The notes beneath the pieces are model-generated. The model made no database searches, was not told the origin of the DNA, and saw only the letters and a list, made by a program, of their open reading frames with translations. Of a stretch of DNA of 64,000 nt, positions 28,459 through 37,872 are shown one piece after another. Origin of the DNA: Lactobacillus sp. ESL0680 (lineage in GTDB: Bacteria > Bacillota > Bacilli > Lactobacillales > Lactobacillaceae); NCBI RefSeq assembly GCF_029392855.1, contig NZ_CP113945.1, positions 558,001 through 622,000 on the forward strand, in the 5' to 3' direction. Each line of letters starts with the position of its first letter. Positions within the stretch are counted from its first letter, which is position 1. Position numbers and translations under genes: made by a program.

Positions 28459-31400
28459 ATGCTAGGAAGAAATAATTTTAAGGAAAGATTAAGAAAGACA
28501 GAGATGCAGTCCAAAAAGGATCGCTTCTCAATTAGAAAATTATCTGTAGGTGCAGCCTCTGTTTTGCTGGGCTTTAGCTTTATGGCAATGAACGGGCAAA
28601 CTGCTAAGGCAGATACCATTTCTTCATCTAAACCTGATATAGAAGTTCAGACAAGCAAAAATAATACTACCGTTAGCGAAGATAAGCAGGAGCCTACAAG
28701 TGACAAGACTAAAGCGAATTTGACAACTTATTCGGGCTTGAGCACGTTTTTAAAGAGTGCTGATACTGACGCTAAGGACAGTTCAACTGATAATGAGCAG
28801 GGGAAGCCAGAGGAACCTGCTAGTGATACTAATAGTAGTGAAACTGCTAAACCAGCTGAAGAACCGGGTACAACAGATGCTAATGAAGTTGTTGCAGGTA
28901 CTGCTACAGAGCCAAATAATATAACAAATGCTAGTAAACAATTACCAACTGCGCAAGCAAGTGAAATAGATGTTAGCACTTGGGACGAATTTAAAGACGC
29001 GTTAAATAGTGAAACTGTTGAAACGATTAATGTCACTGATGACATTGCGGCAACTGACAGTAATCAGACTTACACAATCCCGATTAGCAAGACAATTAAT
29101 GGTAATAATCATACTTTGAACATTGGTTCTAATATTATTCAAGATGATATCTATGAATACGGGATTACGTTCAATGATATTAAATTAATGGGGATGAAGC
29201 CAAATGACGATCCAACCCTGTTTAATTTCTATGGTTACGATAACGATAAGGCTGTTACGTTGAACCATGTTGAAAGCGATAATGTTAGTTATGATGCGCT
29301 AATTAAATTCGAAAATGATGTTCAGCTTAACTACAACACTGATGGCAATATCTTCAGCGACTATGCCGAGCCAACAGCAACGACAGGCTCTACTGTGACA
29401 ATCGATTTTGCGCCAACTGTCGGCACTTCAACTAGTTTTATCTGTGATATTTTCTTGATTGAAGATGATGCTCATGTAACAGCCCATATTGCAAACACGA
29501 TGAGTGCTCTGCGTGGTACGGGAACAATTGATAACGCCAGAATTGAAGTAGGAGAGAATTCAACCTTTGATCTGACGATTGATCCTACAGTTAACTTTTT
29601 ATACCGCGTTGATCCTGGAATTGATCCATTAAAACTGGAATTATTTGAAGGTTCCTCAACTCATATTCAAAATAATGCTTCCGACACAGGAGTTAATCCG
29701 GGTGAGGACAACCAACTTATCTTAGTTGCTGACACGCCGAAAATTTTTGAATTAAAGAGTGGTACAGGGGATGTTAACAACTTTAACTTCCCAGAAACCG
29801 ATATTTCGGGTGCTAAGATGGGGTTGATTGTTGACCAATACAAGTGGATTATTCAAGATTCTGACAATGCCAATATTATTAATCCGAATTTGACTGATGC
29901 ACAAATGCAAATTTTGGCTAATCCAACTTTGCCGGCAAGTATCTTAACTGATGGTAAGGCTAACAAGAACTTCCAAGATTTGAATACCAAGGAAGATTTT
30001 CAAACAGTTATCCAAAGTGCTGGTGGCTTTAATGGTTCTGCCGGCTTTGCTTTAGGAACTGACTTGTATGATGGCTGGAAGAAGACCGATGCTGGTCGAT
30101 ATAATATTTCTTCAACTGGTTTGACGATTAATGCTGGCCAAATTAGTGGTATCGGAGCTGCTCAAAATCGACTGAATGCAGTTGATAGTCATGATGATTC
30201 TGCACAAACAATTGCTCATTTATTGCAGCTTGATGATAGTATCGATCCAAGCAATAAGACCATTACTGGTATTGCTTGGCTGCCAAATCAAGCAATGGCT
30301 GCTGATGGTGAATTGATTGCTGGTGGTTTAGTCAAAGATGAAGACGGTAATTTAATTAATGATGTTGGCTCGCAAGTTGGAACAGAAAGCACTAACTTAG
30401 GGAATGCCGTCATTCGGGTAACTTATGGTGATGGTACGACTGATGATATTCCGGTAACATTAACGCTAGTTAAGGCCAAATCATCTGGGGATGTTCAAAC
30501 AGTCGATCATGGACAAATGCCAACATTGGCTCAAGCCCAAGATGCTGTTGCCTTTGATGGTGATGCCAGCAGCTTTAATCCAACCTATGAATGGTACAAA
30601 GCCGATGGCTCAGGCCCATTGACCGCGGCAGATTTGCAATCCGGTCAGACTAATGATATTAAAGTTTTAGTAACTTATTATCGTGATGGTCAACCGGACG
30701 GGACACAGCTGGTTCCAGCCCAAGTCTTTATGGGTGAAGATCAGGCAACAACTTCCGGAATTACAGCTGGTGCAGGTCCAGTGGCTGTTCATGCGGTTAC
30801 TATTCCAAGCAAGAATGACCCATTGGTACCAGAATTTAGTGATTCTAGTAAATGGGGAATTTACTTAGATGGTGATTTGACCAACGTAACAAGTGTCGAT
30901 TGGGATGATGATACTAATGTTAACGATATTATTAATGGTACAACTGGTGAAAAGACAGCTAAATTACGGGTAACTTTTAGCGACGGTTCGACTAAAGAAA
31001 TTGATGATGTTAAGGTCAACGTCCTTGGCGGTGAAAAAGCAGACAATCAGTCAACTACAACACCTAATGGGGTATTGCCAACAGTCGATCAGGCTAAAGA
31101 AGCGCTTAAAGATGAGCCGGCACTAACTAGTGATCTAAGTGATGCGGGCTATGATGTTGATTATTCATGGGCTAAGGATAACCAAGGAACGGCGATGGAT
31201 AATAGCTACGTCACTTATAGTGAACAACAGCCAACTAAGACAGTTCCGGGCTATGTTGTTTTAACCTACTATAAGAAAGGTGCTGCTCATACACCGGATA
31301 ACATTGATGGTCAGCAGATTGTACCAGTTGATGTGACGATTAACAAACAAGAAAATGGTTTGTATCATGGTCAATTAGCTGGTTCTGGTCAAAATTCTAG

Positions 31401-34400
31401 AGGAGTATCTGTTGCCAAAGGAACACCAATGGATGATGCAGCTGCTAAGGATGCACTTTATAAGCCAGCTGCATTCCCAGCAGATGCAACCTTTGCATGG
31501 GAAAGCCCAGTTGATACTTCAACAACTGGTGACAAACCATCATGGGTTGATGTGACTTATGCCGACGGTTCAACTGATCGTATTCCAGTTTTAATTAATG
31601 TTTACGATACGGCTTCAAAAGAAATGCCAGAAGGTATCACTCAGACAGCTGCTCTAAATGGGACAATACCTGATGCTCAGACTTCAATTGCTAATAATAC
31701 TAATTTGCCAAATGGTACTACTTATGCGTGGCTTAATGCTCCTGACTTGTCGCATGAAGGTTCGGCGGTTGGAACAGTTCAAGTAACTTATCCAGACGGT
31801 TCAGCTGATTATGTTGCTGTGCCAGTGATTGTAGGCAATGCTAACCCGACACAAGCTAATGACCCATTGGGGCAAAGAACGGATATTCATTATGCAGCTG
31901 GATCAGCAGCAACTAATGACCAAGCCAAGGCTGCAATTTCTAACGCTGACAGTCTACCAGAAGGTACAACTTTTGCATGGCAGACAGCACCAGTTGTTAA
32001 TGATTTAAACAGATTGGGCGTCCAAGCCGCTGTTGTTCAAGTAACTTATCCAGACGGCACAACTAATAATGTCCCAGTAGTTGTTGATGTTATTAGTGAT
32101 GCTCATTCAGCTTCACGTTCAAGAGCTAGAAATGTTTGCGTCAACGTTGGCGATCCAATTCCGGATGCAAAAGATGCCGTGATTAACAGTGCTGACTTAA
32201 CTAACGCAACTAGTTTTGAATATGAAACTGTACCGTCTAGTAGTACCGCTGGTGTAACTTTAAACAAGATTAAGATTACCTATGCAGATGGCTCAACCGA
32301 TGAAGTACCAACACAAGTTATTGTTAATCAGGTGCCAACAGCCACATCAACTCAAGCGCAGAAGAATAATCCGCATGTGAAGACGGTTAGAGTTAATATC
32401 AACAGTAAGGTTAATGCGCCTAGTGTAATTGATAACTTTACTGAACTTACTGGCAATCCAACTGCTGAATGGGTCGATCCTAATGTTGCTCTGCAAATAA
32501 CTAAGACAGTAGGCTTAAAGCAGTCGCAAGTTAAGTTAACCTTTAATGACGGCTCAGTTAAGATTGTGACCGGTTATGTCAGAGTAATTTCTGATGGTGA
32601 AAAGCATGCTGATTCAGTTACTGGTAAGACGATTACTAAGCAGCCAGGAGCAACAGTTACCGCTGCCGAGATGGTGAATGACCTGCCAAGTGATGCAGTA
32701 GCTGCATTTGTCACACCAGTTAACATTACAAATGGTAAGGTAGATAATCCGGGAACTTATATTGAAACTATTCATATTAAGTTCCGCGATGGTACTGAAA
32801 AAGATGTTGCATCAGTTTTAACAGTGCCAAGACAAAGTTCACAATTAGATTATAGCCAGAGTAAAGATGTTGTCTTACACGTAGTTAACGTGGGCAATAA
32901 TCCGGCACAAACGCCAGCTGATTTTAGCGATCCAAGCTCATTTTTGAATAATACGGAAGATGCTAATATTGCTAGTGTTGGTTGGGCAACAGATGGTCAA
33001 CCAAGTGTTGCTAGTGCAATTGACCAAATTACAGGTAAAATTAAGATTACCTTTAATGATGGTACATCAGTTACTAGAGACATTAATGTTAAGGTAATTG
33101 GCAATAAGAAGTCAGATACACCAACTACAATTACTGTAAGCAATGATAGTAGTAAGTTGAATGAGGCACGGGCAAAGGCAGCTTTGGATCGTGACGATTT
33201 GCTGGCTACTGATGCTAAATATCCAAATGCGACATATTCGTGGGCCGCAAATAGTGATGGTACCGGTACAGTTGATATTAGTCATAGTGGTTCGCAGCAA
33301 CCATATGTCATTATTGATTACAGTGATGGTACCAAGGAAGCTGTTCAAGTGGACCTAACAGTTAATGAAGAACCAACTTCTGGAGCTACTTATCATCCAG
33401 AAACAAATGGTGGGTCGGTTACAACACATATGTCAACTAACGGTGTTGTGATGCCGCCGGAATTCACTGATCCATCAAAAATGGGTGCTTTCATGCAAAT
33501 TCCAGGTGTTGCTGACCTTAGTAGCGTAGTTGATAATTTGACTTGGTCTAATGATGCCCCAACAACTGTCGGTGATAACCAGCAATTTGATGTAATTGCT
33601 CATTATAAAGATAATTCAGTCAGTGATGCTTTCTCAATTAACGTTAATGTGCTGAGTGCTAAGAAGACAGACACACCAACAGTTATTGCAGCAGGTGACA
33701 ACCTGTCAGCTAATGATGCTGAGGCAGCTCTTGATCCAACTGAGAATGCCAAGATTATAGCTAAGTATCCAAACGCTAAGTTTAGTTGGGCAGCTAATGC
33801 TGACGGTACAGGAACAATTAATACAAATACTGTTGGCGACTCACAGCCTTACGTTGTTGTTGATTATGGTGACGGTACGACTCAGATTGTTCAAGTTGAC
33901 TTGAGTATTAAGTCACAGGCTGATACCAATGAAGGTAACCTTGATGTAACACAGGCAGTGCCAATCACGACGCATATTGCTGATGGTTTGCATAATGAAG
34001 TTAATGTTCCTGAATTTACTAATCCAGCTTGGATTAAAGAGAACATCAAGATCACAGGTGATAACGATTCAACTGTCAAGATCGATCATTTAAGCTGGGC
34101 TGGAGCACAGCCAGATACGATTGGTGATGGTCAACAAATTGAAGTAGTTGCTCATTATAAGGATGGATCAACCAGTGCACCATTTAAGTTAACGGTTAAT
34201 GTACTTGGCGCTGAAAAGTCAGCCGGTCTAACAACTGTTGAAGTAGATAGTACACCAACGGAAGCTGAGGCTAGAAAAGCCTTAGAGATAGCCGGTGTAG
34301 TTAAGCTAGATGGTCAGTATCCAAACATTAAGTATTCATGGGCTAAGAATAGTGATGGTACTGGTACAATTGATACAAGTATTAAAGGTACTCAAACTGC

Positions 34401-36093
34401 TTATGTTGTAGTGGATTATGGTGATGGTACTAAGCAGATTGTTGAAGTTAGCCTGAATGTTGATGAGACAAATGCCAAGGAGAACCATCCGGTTGCTGCA
34501 GCTGTAAACGCAACGAACCCAATATTGACACACCTTGTTCATGATTCTGCAACGGGTAACCCGGTGGCCAAGACACCAGCATACTTTAAGAATGACAAGG
34601 AAAAGATGAAACAGGTCATTACTGGTGTTAACTGGGATCAAGTAGATTTCTTAACTTGGGCTGCTGCGGGATCAAGTGTGCCTGGTGAGCAAAATGTACA
34701 AGTTATTGTTCATTATATGGACGGTTCAATTAGTGATCCAGTAACCGTGAAAGCAAATATTATTGGTGTTCAACATCTTGATGTTGCCGGTGTGACAACT
34801 AATACAGAAGTGACACCTGGCACGCAACCGACGTCAGAGCAAGCTAAAGCTGCATTAGGGCAAGAATTGAATGTTGCAGACTTACTGCGAGAATATCCGA
34901 ATGCAACCTTTACTTGGGCAAGCAGATCAGATGGCACAGGTACAATTGATACAAGTAACTTAGGTTCTAAAGATGCTTACGTTGTAGTTAACTACGGTGA
35001 TGGTACAAAGCAAGTAGTTAAAGTACCGTTGAACGTTACTAACGACGCTGGTAATCCTGGTGGTTCAGGCAATTCCCAAACGCCAAGTGATAATTCACAG
35101 CCAATTGGTGGTAGTGTCACAATTCCGCAAGGAACAGACTTAGGTCAAGATAATAAATATGCTGAACAAGCAATTGGGAATTCGGCAAGCTTACCAACTG
35201 GTACTACTTATAAGTGGCATCAAGCTCCAGATACATCAGTTGCTGGTAAGACTGTTTCAGCTTCAGTACTAGTAACTTTACCTAATGGCACTAGTGTTGT
35301 AGTTCCAGTTTCGGTAATAATTGGTGCTAAGCAAGGTGAAAGTGTAACTTTGCACCACAATGCCTACCTTTATGATGAAACAGGTCAACGAATTAATGAA
35401 GTGGTCTTTAAGACGGGTTCTGTAGTTCCTGTATATGGCATCAAGACAATTGCCGGTAGAGACTTCTATATCTTGGATGATAATTATTACTTGGCAACTG
35501 GAAATGTTCTAAGTAATAAGCAAAAGTTGATCCACAATGCCTATCTGTATAACAAATATGGCAAGCGGATTACGAAGAAGGTCTTTAAGCGTGGTAAGAC
35601 CGTTAAGACTTATGGTGAGCCAATTAATATTCGAGGTAAGAAGTTCTATAAGACCGATAAGGGTTACTTCTTAAGAGCTACTAACTTTAAGAAGCCAAGT
35701 CGCGATCTGACACCTGTCCAAGAAATTGCAGTTGATATAACTAAGGATCGAGTAATGCACAATTCTTATCTGTATGATGAAAACGGCAAGCGGGCTAATG
35801 GCATTATCCTGAATGCTGGCACGCGGGTTAAGATTGACCAGACGGTACACAGTATTGCTGGTAGAAACTTCTATAAGACGAATAGAGGCTACATTGCGGT
35901 TGAAAATATTACTGGTACTAAGATTAATCTGAAGCATAATGCATATGTTTATAACAGATATGGTACTCGTGCTAACCAAAAGACTTTGAAGCAAGGCAAG
36001 GCAGTTACCGTTTATGGTGATCCCGTCACACTTCATGGTACGTCATACTATATTGTTGGCGATAAGACTTATGTTAAAACGGCTAATTTTTAG
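28459..36093 (+). CDS. Giant YSIRK adhesin with Rib-like repeats and four SLAP domains
   Basis: A 2544-residue surface protein, start at ATG 28459 after GAAGGTAG. Residues 22-52 form the signal (FSIRKLSVGAASVLLG, ending near KADT). An acidic linker follows to about 170. A domain opening STWDEFKDALNSETVETI resembles the beta-helix region of the YSIRK protein at 4986. From about 545 to 2190 are some 19 Rib-like modules, each with a pattern like TYADGSTDRIPV. The last four alternate in larger units of about 183 residues carrying YPNxxxSWAxNxDGTGT. Residues 2294-2544 hold four SLAP modules (HNAYLY, HNAYLY, HNSYLY, HNAYVY). No LPXTG motif is seen; it is probably held to wall polymers non-covalently. 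The adhesin role is inferred. Confidence 0.88.
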   Translation: MLGRNNFKERLRKTEMQSKKDRFSIRKLSVGAASVLLGFSFMAMNGQTAKADTISSSKPDIEVQTSKNNTTVSEDKQEPTSDKTKANLTTYSGLSTFLKSADTDAKDSSTDNEQGKPEEPASDTNSSETAKPAEEPGTTDANEVVAGTATEPNNITNASKQLPTAQASEIDVSTWDEFKDALNSETVETINVTDDIAATDSNQTYTIPISKTINGNNHTLNIGSNIIQDDIYEYGITFNDIKLMGMKPNDDPTLFNFYGYDNDKAVTLNHVESDNVSYDALIKFENDVQLNYNTDGNIFSDYAEPTATTGSTVTIDFAPTVGTSTSFICDIFLIEDDAHVTAHIANTMSALRGTGTIDNARIEVGENSTFDLTIDPTVNFLYRVDPGIDPLKLELFEGSSTHIQNNASDTGVNPGEDNQLILVADTPKIFELKSGTGDVNNFNFPETDISGAKMGLIVDQYKWIIQDSDNANIINPNLTDAQMQILANPTLPASILTDGKANKNFQDLNTKEDFQTVIQSAGGFNGSAGFALGTDLYDGWKKTDAGRYNISSTGLTINAGQISGIGAAQNRLNAVDSHDDSAQTIAHLLQLDDSIDPSNKTITGIAWLPNQAMAADGELIAGGLVKDEDGNLINDVGSQVGTESTNLGNAVIRVTYGDGTTDDIPVTLTLVKAKSSGDVQTVDHGQMPTLAQAQDAVAFDGDASSFNPTYEWYKADGSGPLTAADLQSGQTNDIKVLVTYYRDGQPDGTQLVPAQVFMGEDQATTSGITAGAGPVAVHAVTIPSKNDPLVPEFSDSSKWGIYLDGDLTNVTSVDWDDDTNVNDIINGTTGEKTAKLRVTFSDGSTKEIDDVKVNVLGGEKADNQSTTTPNGVLPTVDQAKEALKDEPALTSDLSDAGYDVDYSWAKDNQGTAMDNSYVTYSEQQPTKTVPGYVVLTYYKKGAAHTPDNIDGQQIVPVDVTINKQENGLYHGQLAGSGQNSRGVSVAKGTPMDDAAAKDALYKPAAFPADATFAWESPVDTSTTGDKPSWVDVTYADGSTDRIPVLINVYDTASKEMPEGITQTAALNGTIPDAQTSIANNTNLPNGTTYAWLNAPDLSHEGSAVGTVQVTYPDGSADYVAVPVIVGNANPTQANDPLGQRTDIHYAAGSAATNDQAKAAISNADSLPEGTTFAWQTAPVVNDLNRLGVQAAVVQVTYPDGTTNNVPVVVDVISDAHSASRSRARNVCVNVGDPIPDAKDAVINSADLTNATSFEYETVPSSSTAGVTLNKIKITYADGSTDEVPTQVIVNQVPTATSTQAQKNNPHVKTVRVNINSKVNAPSVIDNFTELTGNPTAEWVDPNVALQITKTVGLKQSQVKLTFNDGSVKIVTGYVRVISDGEKHADSVTGKTITKQPGATVTAAEMVNDLPSDAVAAFVTPVNITNGKVDNPGTYIETIHIKFRDGTEKDVASVLTVPRQSSQLDYSQSKDVVLHVVNVGNNPAQTPADFSDPSSFLNNTEDANIASVGWATDGQPSVASAIDQITGKIKITFNDGTSVTRDINVKVIGNKKSDTPTTITVSNDSSKLNEARAKAALDRDDLLATDAKYPNATYSWAANSDGTGTVDISHSGSQQPYVIIDYSDGTKEAVQVDLTVNEEPTSGATYHPETNGGSVTTHMSTNGVVMPPEFTDPSKMGAFMQIPGVADLSSVVDNLTWSNDAPTTVGDNQQFDVIAHYKDNSVSDAFSINVNVLSAKKTDTPTVIAAGDNLSANDAEAALDPTENAKIIAKYPNAKFSWAANADGTGTINTNTVGDSQPYVVVDYGDGTTQIVQVDLSIKSQADTNEGNLDVTQAVPITTHIADGLHNEVNVPEFTNPAWIKENIKITGDNDSTVKIDHLSWAGAQPDTIGDGQQIEVVAHYKDGSTSAPFKLTVNVLGAEKSAGLTTVEVDSTPTEAEARKALEIAGVVKLDGQYPNIKYSWAKNSDGTGTIDTSIKGTQTAYVVVDYGDGTKQIVEVSLNVDETNAKENHPVAAAVNATNPILTHLVHDSATGNPVAKTPAYFKNDKEKMKQVITGVNWDQVDFLTWAAAGSSVPGEQNVQVIVHYMDGSISDPVTVKANIIGVQHLDVAGVTTNTEVTPGTQPTSEQAKAALGQELNVADLLREYPNATFTWASRSDGTGTIDTSNLGSKDAYVVVNYGDGTKQVVKVPLNVTNDAGNPGGSGNSQTPSDNSQPIGGSVTIPQGTDLGQDNKYAEQAIGNSASLPTGTTYKWHQAPDTSVAGKTVSASVLVTLPNGTSVVVPVSVIIGAKQGESVTLHHNAYLYDETGQRINEVVFKTGSVVPVYGIKTIAGRDFYILDDNYYLATGNVLSNKQKLIHNAYLYNKYGKRITKKVFKRGKTVKTYGEPINIRGKKFYKTDKGYFLRATNFKKPSRDLTPVQEIAVDITKDRVMHNSYLYDENGKRANGIILNAGTRVKIDQTVHSIAGRNFYKTNRGYIAVENITGTKINLKHNAYVYNRYGTRANQKTLKQGKAVTVYGDPVTLHGTSYYIVGDKTYVKTANF
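33218..35030 (+). repeat. Four ~183-residue repeat units within the adhesin
   Basis: The coding block for YPN followed by SWA and DGTGT recurs near 33221, 33765, 34316 and 34893, giving intervals of about 545-577 bases. Sequence identity between copies is partial, so these are older duplications. Confidence 0.7.
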
Positions 36094-36106
36094 ATAAATT
36101 AGGGTA

Positions 36107-36144
36107 AGCAAAAACTGTTTGATGAAAATCAAGCAGTTTTTTGC
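36107..36144 (+). terminator. Terminator of the 2544-residue adhesin gene
   Basis: AAAACTG and CAGTTTT arms with inner TGAT/ATCA pairing (about 36111-36140) are followed by T. Confidence 0.75.
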
Positions 36145-36196
36145 TGTATATTGGGTTATAATTTGTATCATTATCTGAAAGCGAAGAAGGAGAATA

Positions 36197-36775
36197 ATGG
36201 TTTATATTTCAGGAAAATGGTACGCAGCTCCAATAGAAATAAATGGAACGATATTATTGCCGATATTTTTGATTATTTTTATCATAATTGCAATTCGACA
36301 ATTTAAAAGTCAAAAACGTAATTGGAAAAGAATATTACTAAGTGGATTGTTTTTAATTTATTTATGGGTATTACTAGATGTTACAATTTTCCCAATACCT
36401 TTGTTTTTGGATAACTCGTTACCAGCTAAGTTAAAGTTTGGTAAACAGCTATTTATCAATTTAAGGTTCAACTTATTAGAAAATTATTTGCCATTACAGT
36501 TAATAGGTAATATTGTACTGCTTGCGCCATTGTCGTTTTTTGCAGCTGTATTTAAAGATAAATATTCTAGATTATGGCATAATCTTTGGCTAATGCTTTT
36601 AAGCTCATTACTAATTGAAAGTGTGCAATTAATTCTAAGCTTTTTCTATCTTGGAAATAGAATTTTTGATGTTAATGACTTATTACTTAATACTTTGGGA
36701 GCTCTAATAGGGTTTGTCTTTTTCAAATTAATAAATTTATTTTTCAAGCAGCAAGTTGAAGATGTACGTTTATAA
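36197..36775 (+). CDS. VanZ-like membrane protein
   Basis: A 192-residue protein with about five hydrophobic segments, start at ATG 36197 after AAGAAGGAG. The C-terminal part (ESVQLILSFF, then RIFDVNDLLLNTLGALIGF) is the typical VanZ signature. The first VanZ was linked to teicoplanin resistance, but most members have no known role. It is a single gene with its own hairpin. A second VanZ-like gene, at 63264, shares this signature. Confidence 0.8.
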   Translation: MVYISGKWYAAPIEINGTILLPIFLIIFIIIAIRQFKSQKRNWKRILLSGLFLIYLWVLLDVTIFPIPLFLDNSLPAKLKFGKQLFINLRFNLLENYLPLQLIGNIVLLAPLSFFAAVFKDKYSRLWHNLWLMLLSSLLIESVQLILSFFYLGNRIFDVNDLLLNTLGALIGFVFFKLINLFFKQQVEDVRL

Positions 36776-36784
36776 AAATTAATT

Positions 36785-36826
36785 AATGCACGATTTCAAT
36801 ATTTTATTAGAGTCGTGTATTTTTTA
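36785..36826 (+). terminator. Weak hairpin terminator after the VanZ-like gene
   Basis: ATGCACGA (36786-36793) can pair with TCGTGTAT (36813-36820), with G-U pairing and a long loop, followed by T. Confidence 0.4.
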
Positions 36827-36854
36827 GTGCCTTTAAATCAAATATTAAATTATA

Positions 36855-36907
36855 CAAAAAATGCTCCTGACTGTTAGTTTGATCTCTAACAATATGGAGC
36901 ATTTTTT
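36855..36907 (-). terminator. Bidirectional terminator between VanZ-like and NAD(P)-binding genes
   Basis: AAAAAATGCTCC and GGAGCATTTTTT form the outer stem, with GTTAG/CTAAC pairing inside. It can stop transcripts from both sides. Confidence 0.8.
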
Positions 36908-36912
36908 ATATT

Positions 36913-37566
36913 TTAGCCATTAGCAACAGTAAATCGTTCTTGATGGTGCTTAGGTGTTAAAAGCTCTTGAACTAAAGCAGTGGCCATAGTTCCGGCAGTA
37001 GTAACTGATTCACCTTGCTCGTTATATAGCAATTCGTCCTTGCCATAAAGAATGTTAGCAGCCTTTTCACCCGGAACGAGTAAGTTAGCTGGCGAAACAC
37101 CGAACCAATCAACATTATCGACATTTTGCAAGAATTGGTACTCAAAGTATTGGTTCTTTGGGGTGTTGCGCCATGGTTTAGTTGATTCATCTTGCTCAAT
37201 ATCCTGTAAGACGCGGTGGTGGTCAGCTCCAGTAATTAAGCTGCCAGCACCAAGAATGAATGCCAATCGCGGACTAGTAGTTTCTCTGAACAAATAGATC
37301 AAGTGAGCTGCTAGGTCAGTGTGACGGTATGCTTGAGCCGGATCCGTTGAAAAGGCATCAACAATTGCATCACAGTCAGCGAAATCGTCTTTAGTTAAAG
37401 TAAAGGCATCTTGCGCTAAAGTCTGAATACTTGGAACTTCAGATTTTAACTTAGCTAACTTGTCTTCTGAACGACCATTAGCAATAACTTCAAGACCATT
37501 TTTAGCTGCTTCTTTGACAAAAGCAGAACCAGCCATACCGGTTGCGCCGATTACAAATATTTTCAT
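36913..37566 (-). CDS. NAD(P)-binding Rossmann protein, NmrA/atypical SDR type
   Basis: A 217-residue protein with the glycine motif GATGMAG at residues 8-14, followed by a beta-alpha pattern (NGLEVIANGRSEDKL) and DAIVDAFSTDP. This is the layout of NAD(P)-binding proteins of the NmrA/atypical short-chain dehydrogenase group. A canonical YxxxK catalytic pair is not obvious, so it may be a reductase of small electrophiles or a redox sensor. The start is the ATG at 37566, with AAGGAG eight bases upstream on the minus strand. Its mRNA seems to begin with the structured element at 37655-37743. Confidence 0.8.
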   Translation of the reverse strand: MKIFVIGATGMAGSAFVKEAAKNGLEVIANGRSEDKLAKLKSEVPSIQTLAQDAFTLTKDDFADCDAIVDAFSTDPAQAYRHTDLAAHLIYLFRETTSPRLAFILGAGSLITGADHHRVLQDIEQDESTKPWRNTPKNQYFEYQFLQNVDNVDWFGVSPANLLVPGEKAANILYGKDELLYNEQGESVTTAGTMATALVQELLTPKHHQERFTVANG

Positions 37567-37606
37567 ATTAATTCTCCTTGAATAATTTTAATTAACTATT
37601 ACTAGT

Positions 37607-37660
37607 TTAGTCTAGATAGGATGGCGCTTCAATTTTGAAGTTTGGCAAAATATACATCAT
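37607..37660 (-). CDS. Possible 17-residue upstream peptide
   Basis: A short frame, MMYILPNFKIEAPSYLD, sits between the structured leader and the NAD(P)-binding gene. AAGGAGG (37661-37667, minus strand) directly abuts two in-frame ATG codons. This spacing is too short for normal initiation, so translation is doubtful; the motif might instead serve structure. The stop is about 40 bases before the main gene. Confidence 0.3.
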   Translation of the reverse strand: MMYILPNFKIEAPSYLD

Positions 37661-37743
37661 CCTCCTTAAAAAATTAAGAAAGATGGACAACCAAGGAGGC
37701 AGGTTACTGATGACCGCGTACGGTCACGTCCGGACTACCAGCC
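37655..37743 (-). promoter_or_regulatory. Riboswitch-like leader that can sequester a Shine-Dalgarno sequence
   Basis: Read on the minus strand, the leader closes with GGC-U-GGU (37743-37737) paired to ACC-U-GCC (37704-37698). Inside it is a 6-bp hairpin with a UACG loop (37726-37711). Next, CCTCCTT (37699-37693) is the exact complement of AAGGAGG (37667-37661). Bases 37698-37699 belong to both the closing stem and the anti-SD, so folding of the domain and sequestration compete. This is the layout of a translational riboswitch. The general look resembles the yjdF motif, but I cannot confirm the family. Confidence 0.5.
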
Positions 37744-37769
37744 GAACTGTGTTTTTACTTTCTAATATT

Positions 37770-37778
37770 AATATAGCA
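37770..37778 (-). promoter_or_regulatory. Extended -10 promoter of the structured leader
   Basis: On the minus strand TGC precedes TATATT (37775-37770). A -35 box at usual spacing is poor (TTGCGT at 19 bases). Confidence 0.35.
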
Positions 37779-37805
37779 TAAACTGTTCTGTAAAACGCAA
37801 AAACC

Positions 37806-37834
37806 TTGCAATAACAACATGTTTTGCTTAAAAT
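37806..37834 (+). promoter_or_regulatory. Promoter of the RelB-like gene
   Basis: TTGCAA (37806-37811), a 17-base spacer and TAAAAT (37829-37834) lie 38 bases before the start codon. Confidence 0.65.
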
Positions 37835-37872
37835 GTTTTTTTGCAGTCGAAACTTGGAGGGAAAAGATTAGC

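Noticed and set aside
35190..35210. LPTGTT in the 2544-residue adhesin as a sortase motif
   Set aside because: It reads LPTGT rather than LPXTG, lies some 300 residues from the end and has no hydrophobic tail after it.
37707..37727. CTGATGA string with a following hairpin, as in a hammerhead ribozyme core
   Set aside because: The required GAAA core and flanking stems are missing; the pairing fits a riboswitch-like leader on the other strand.
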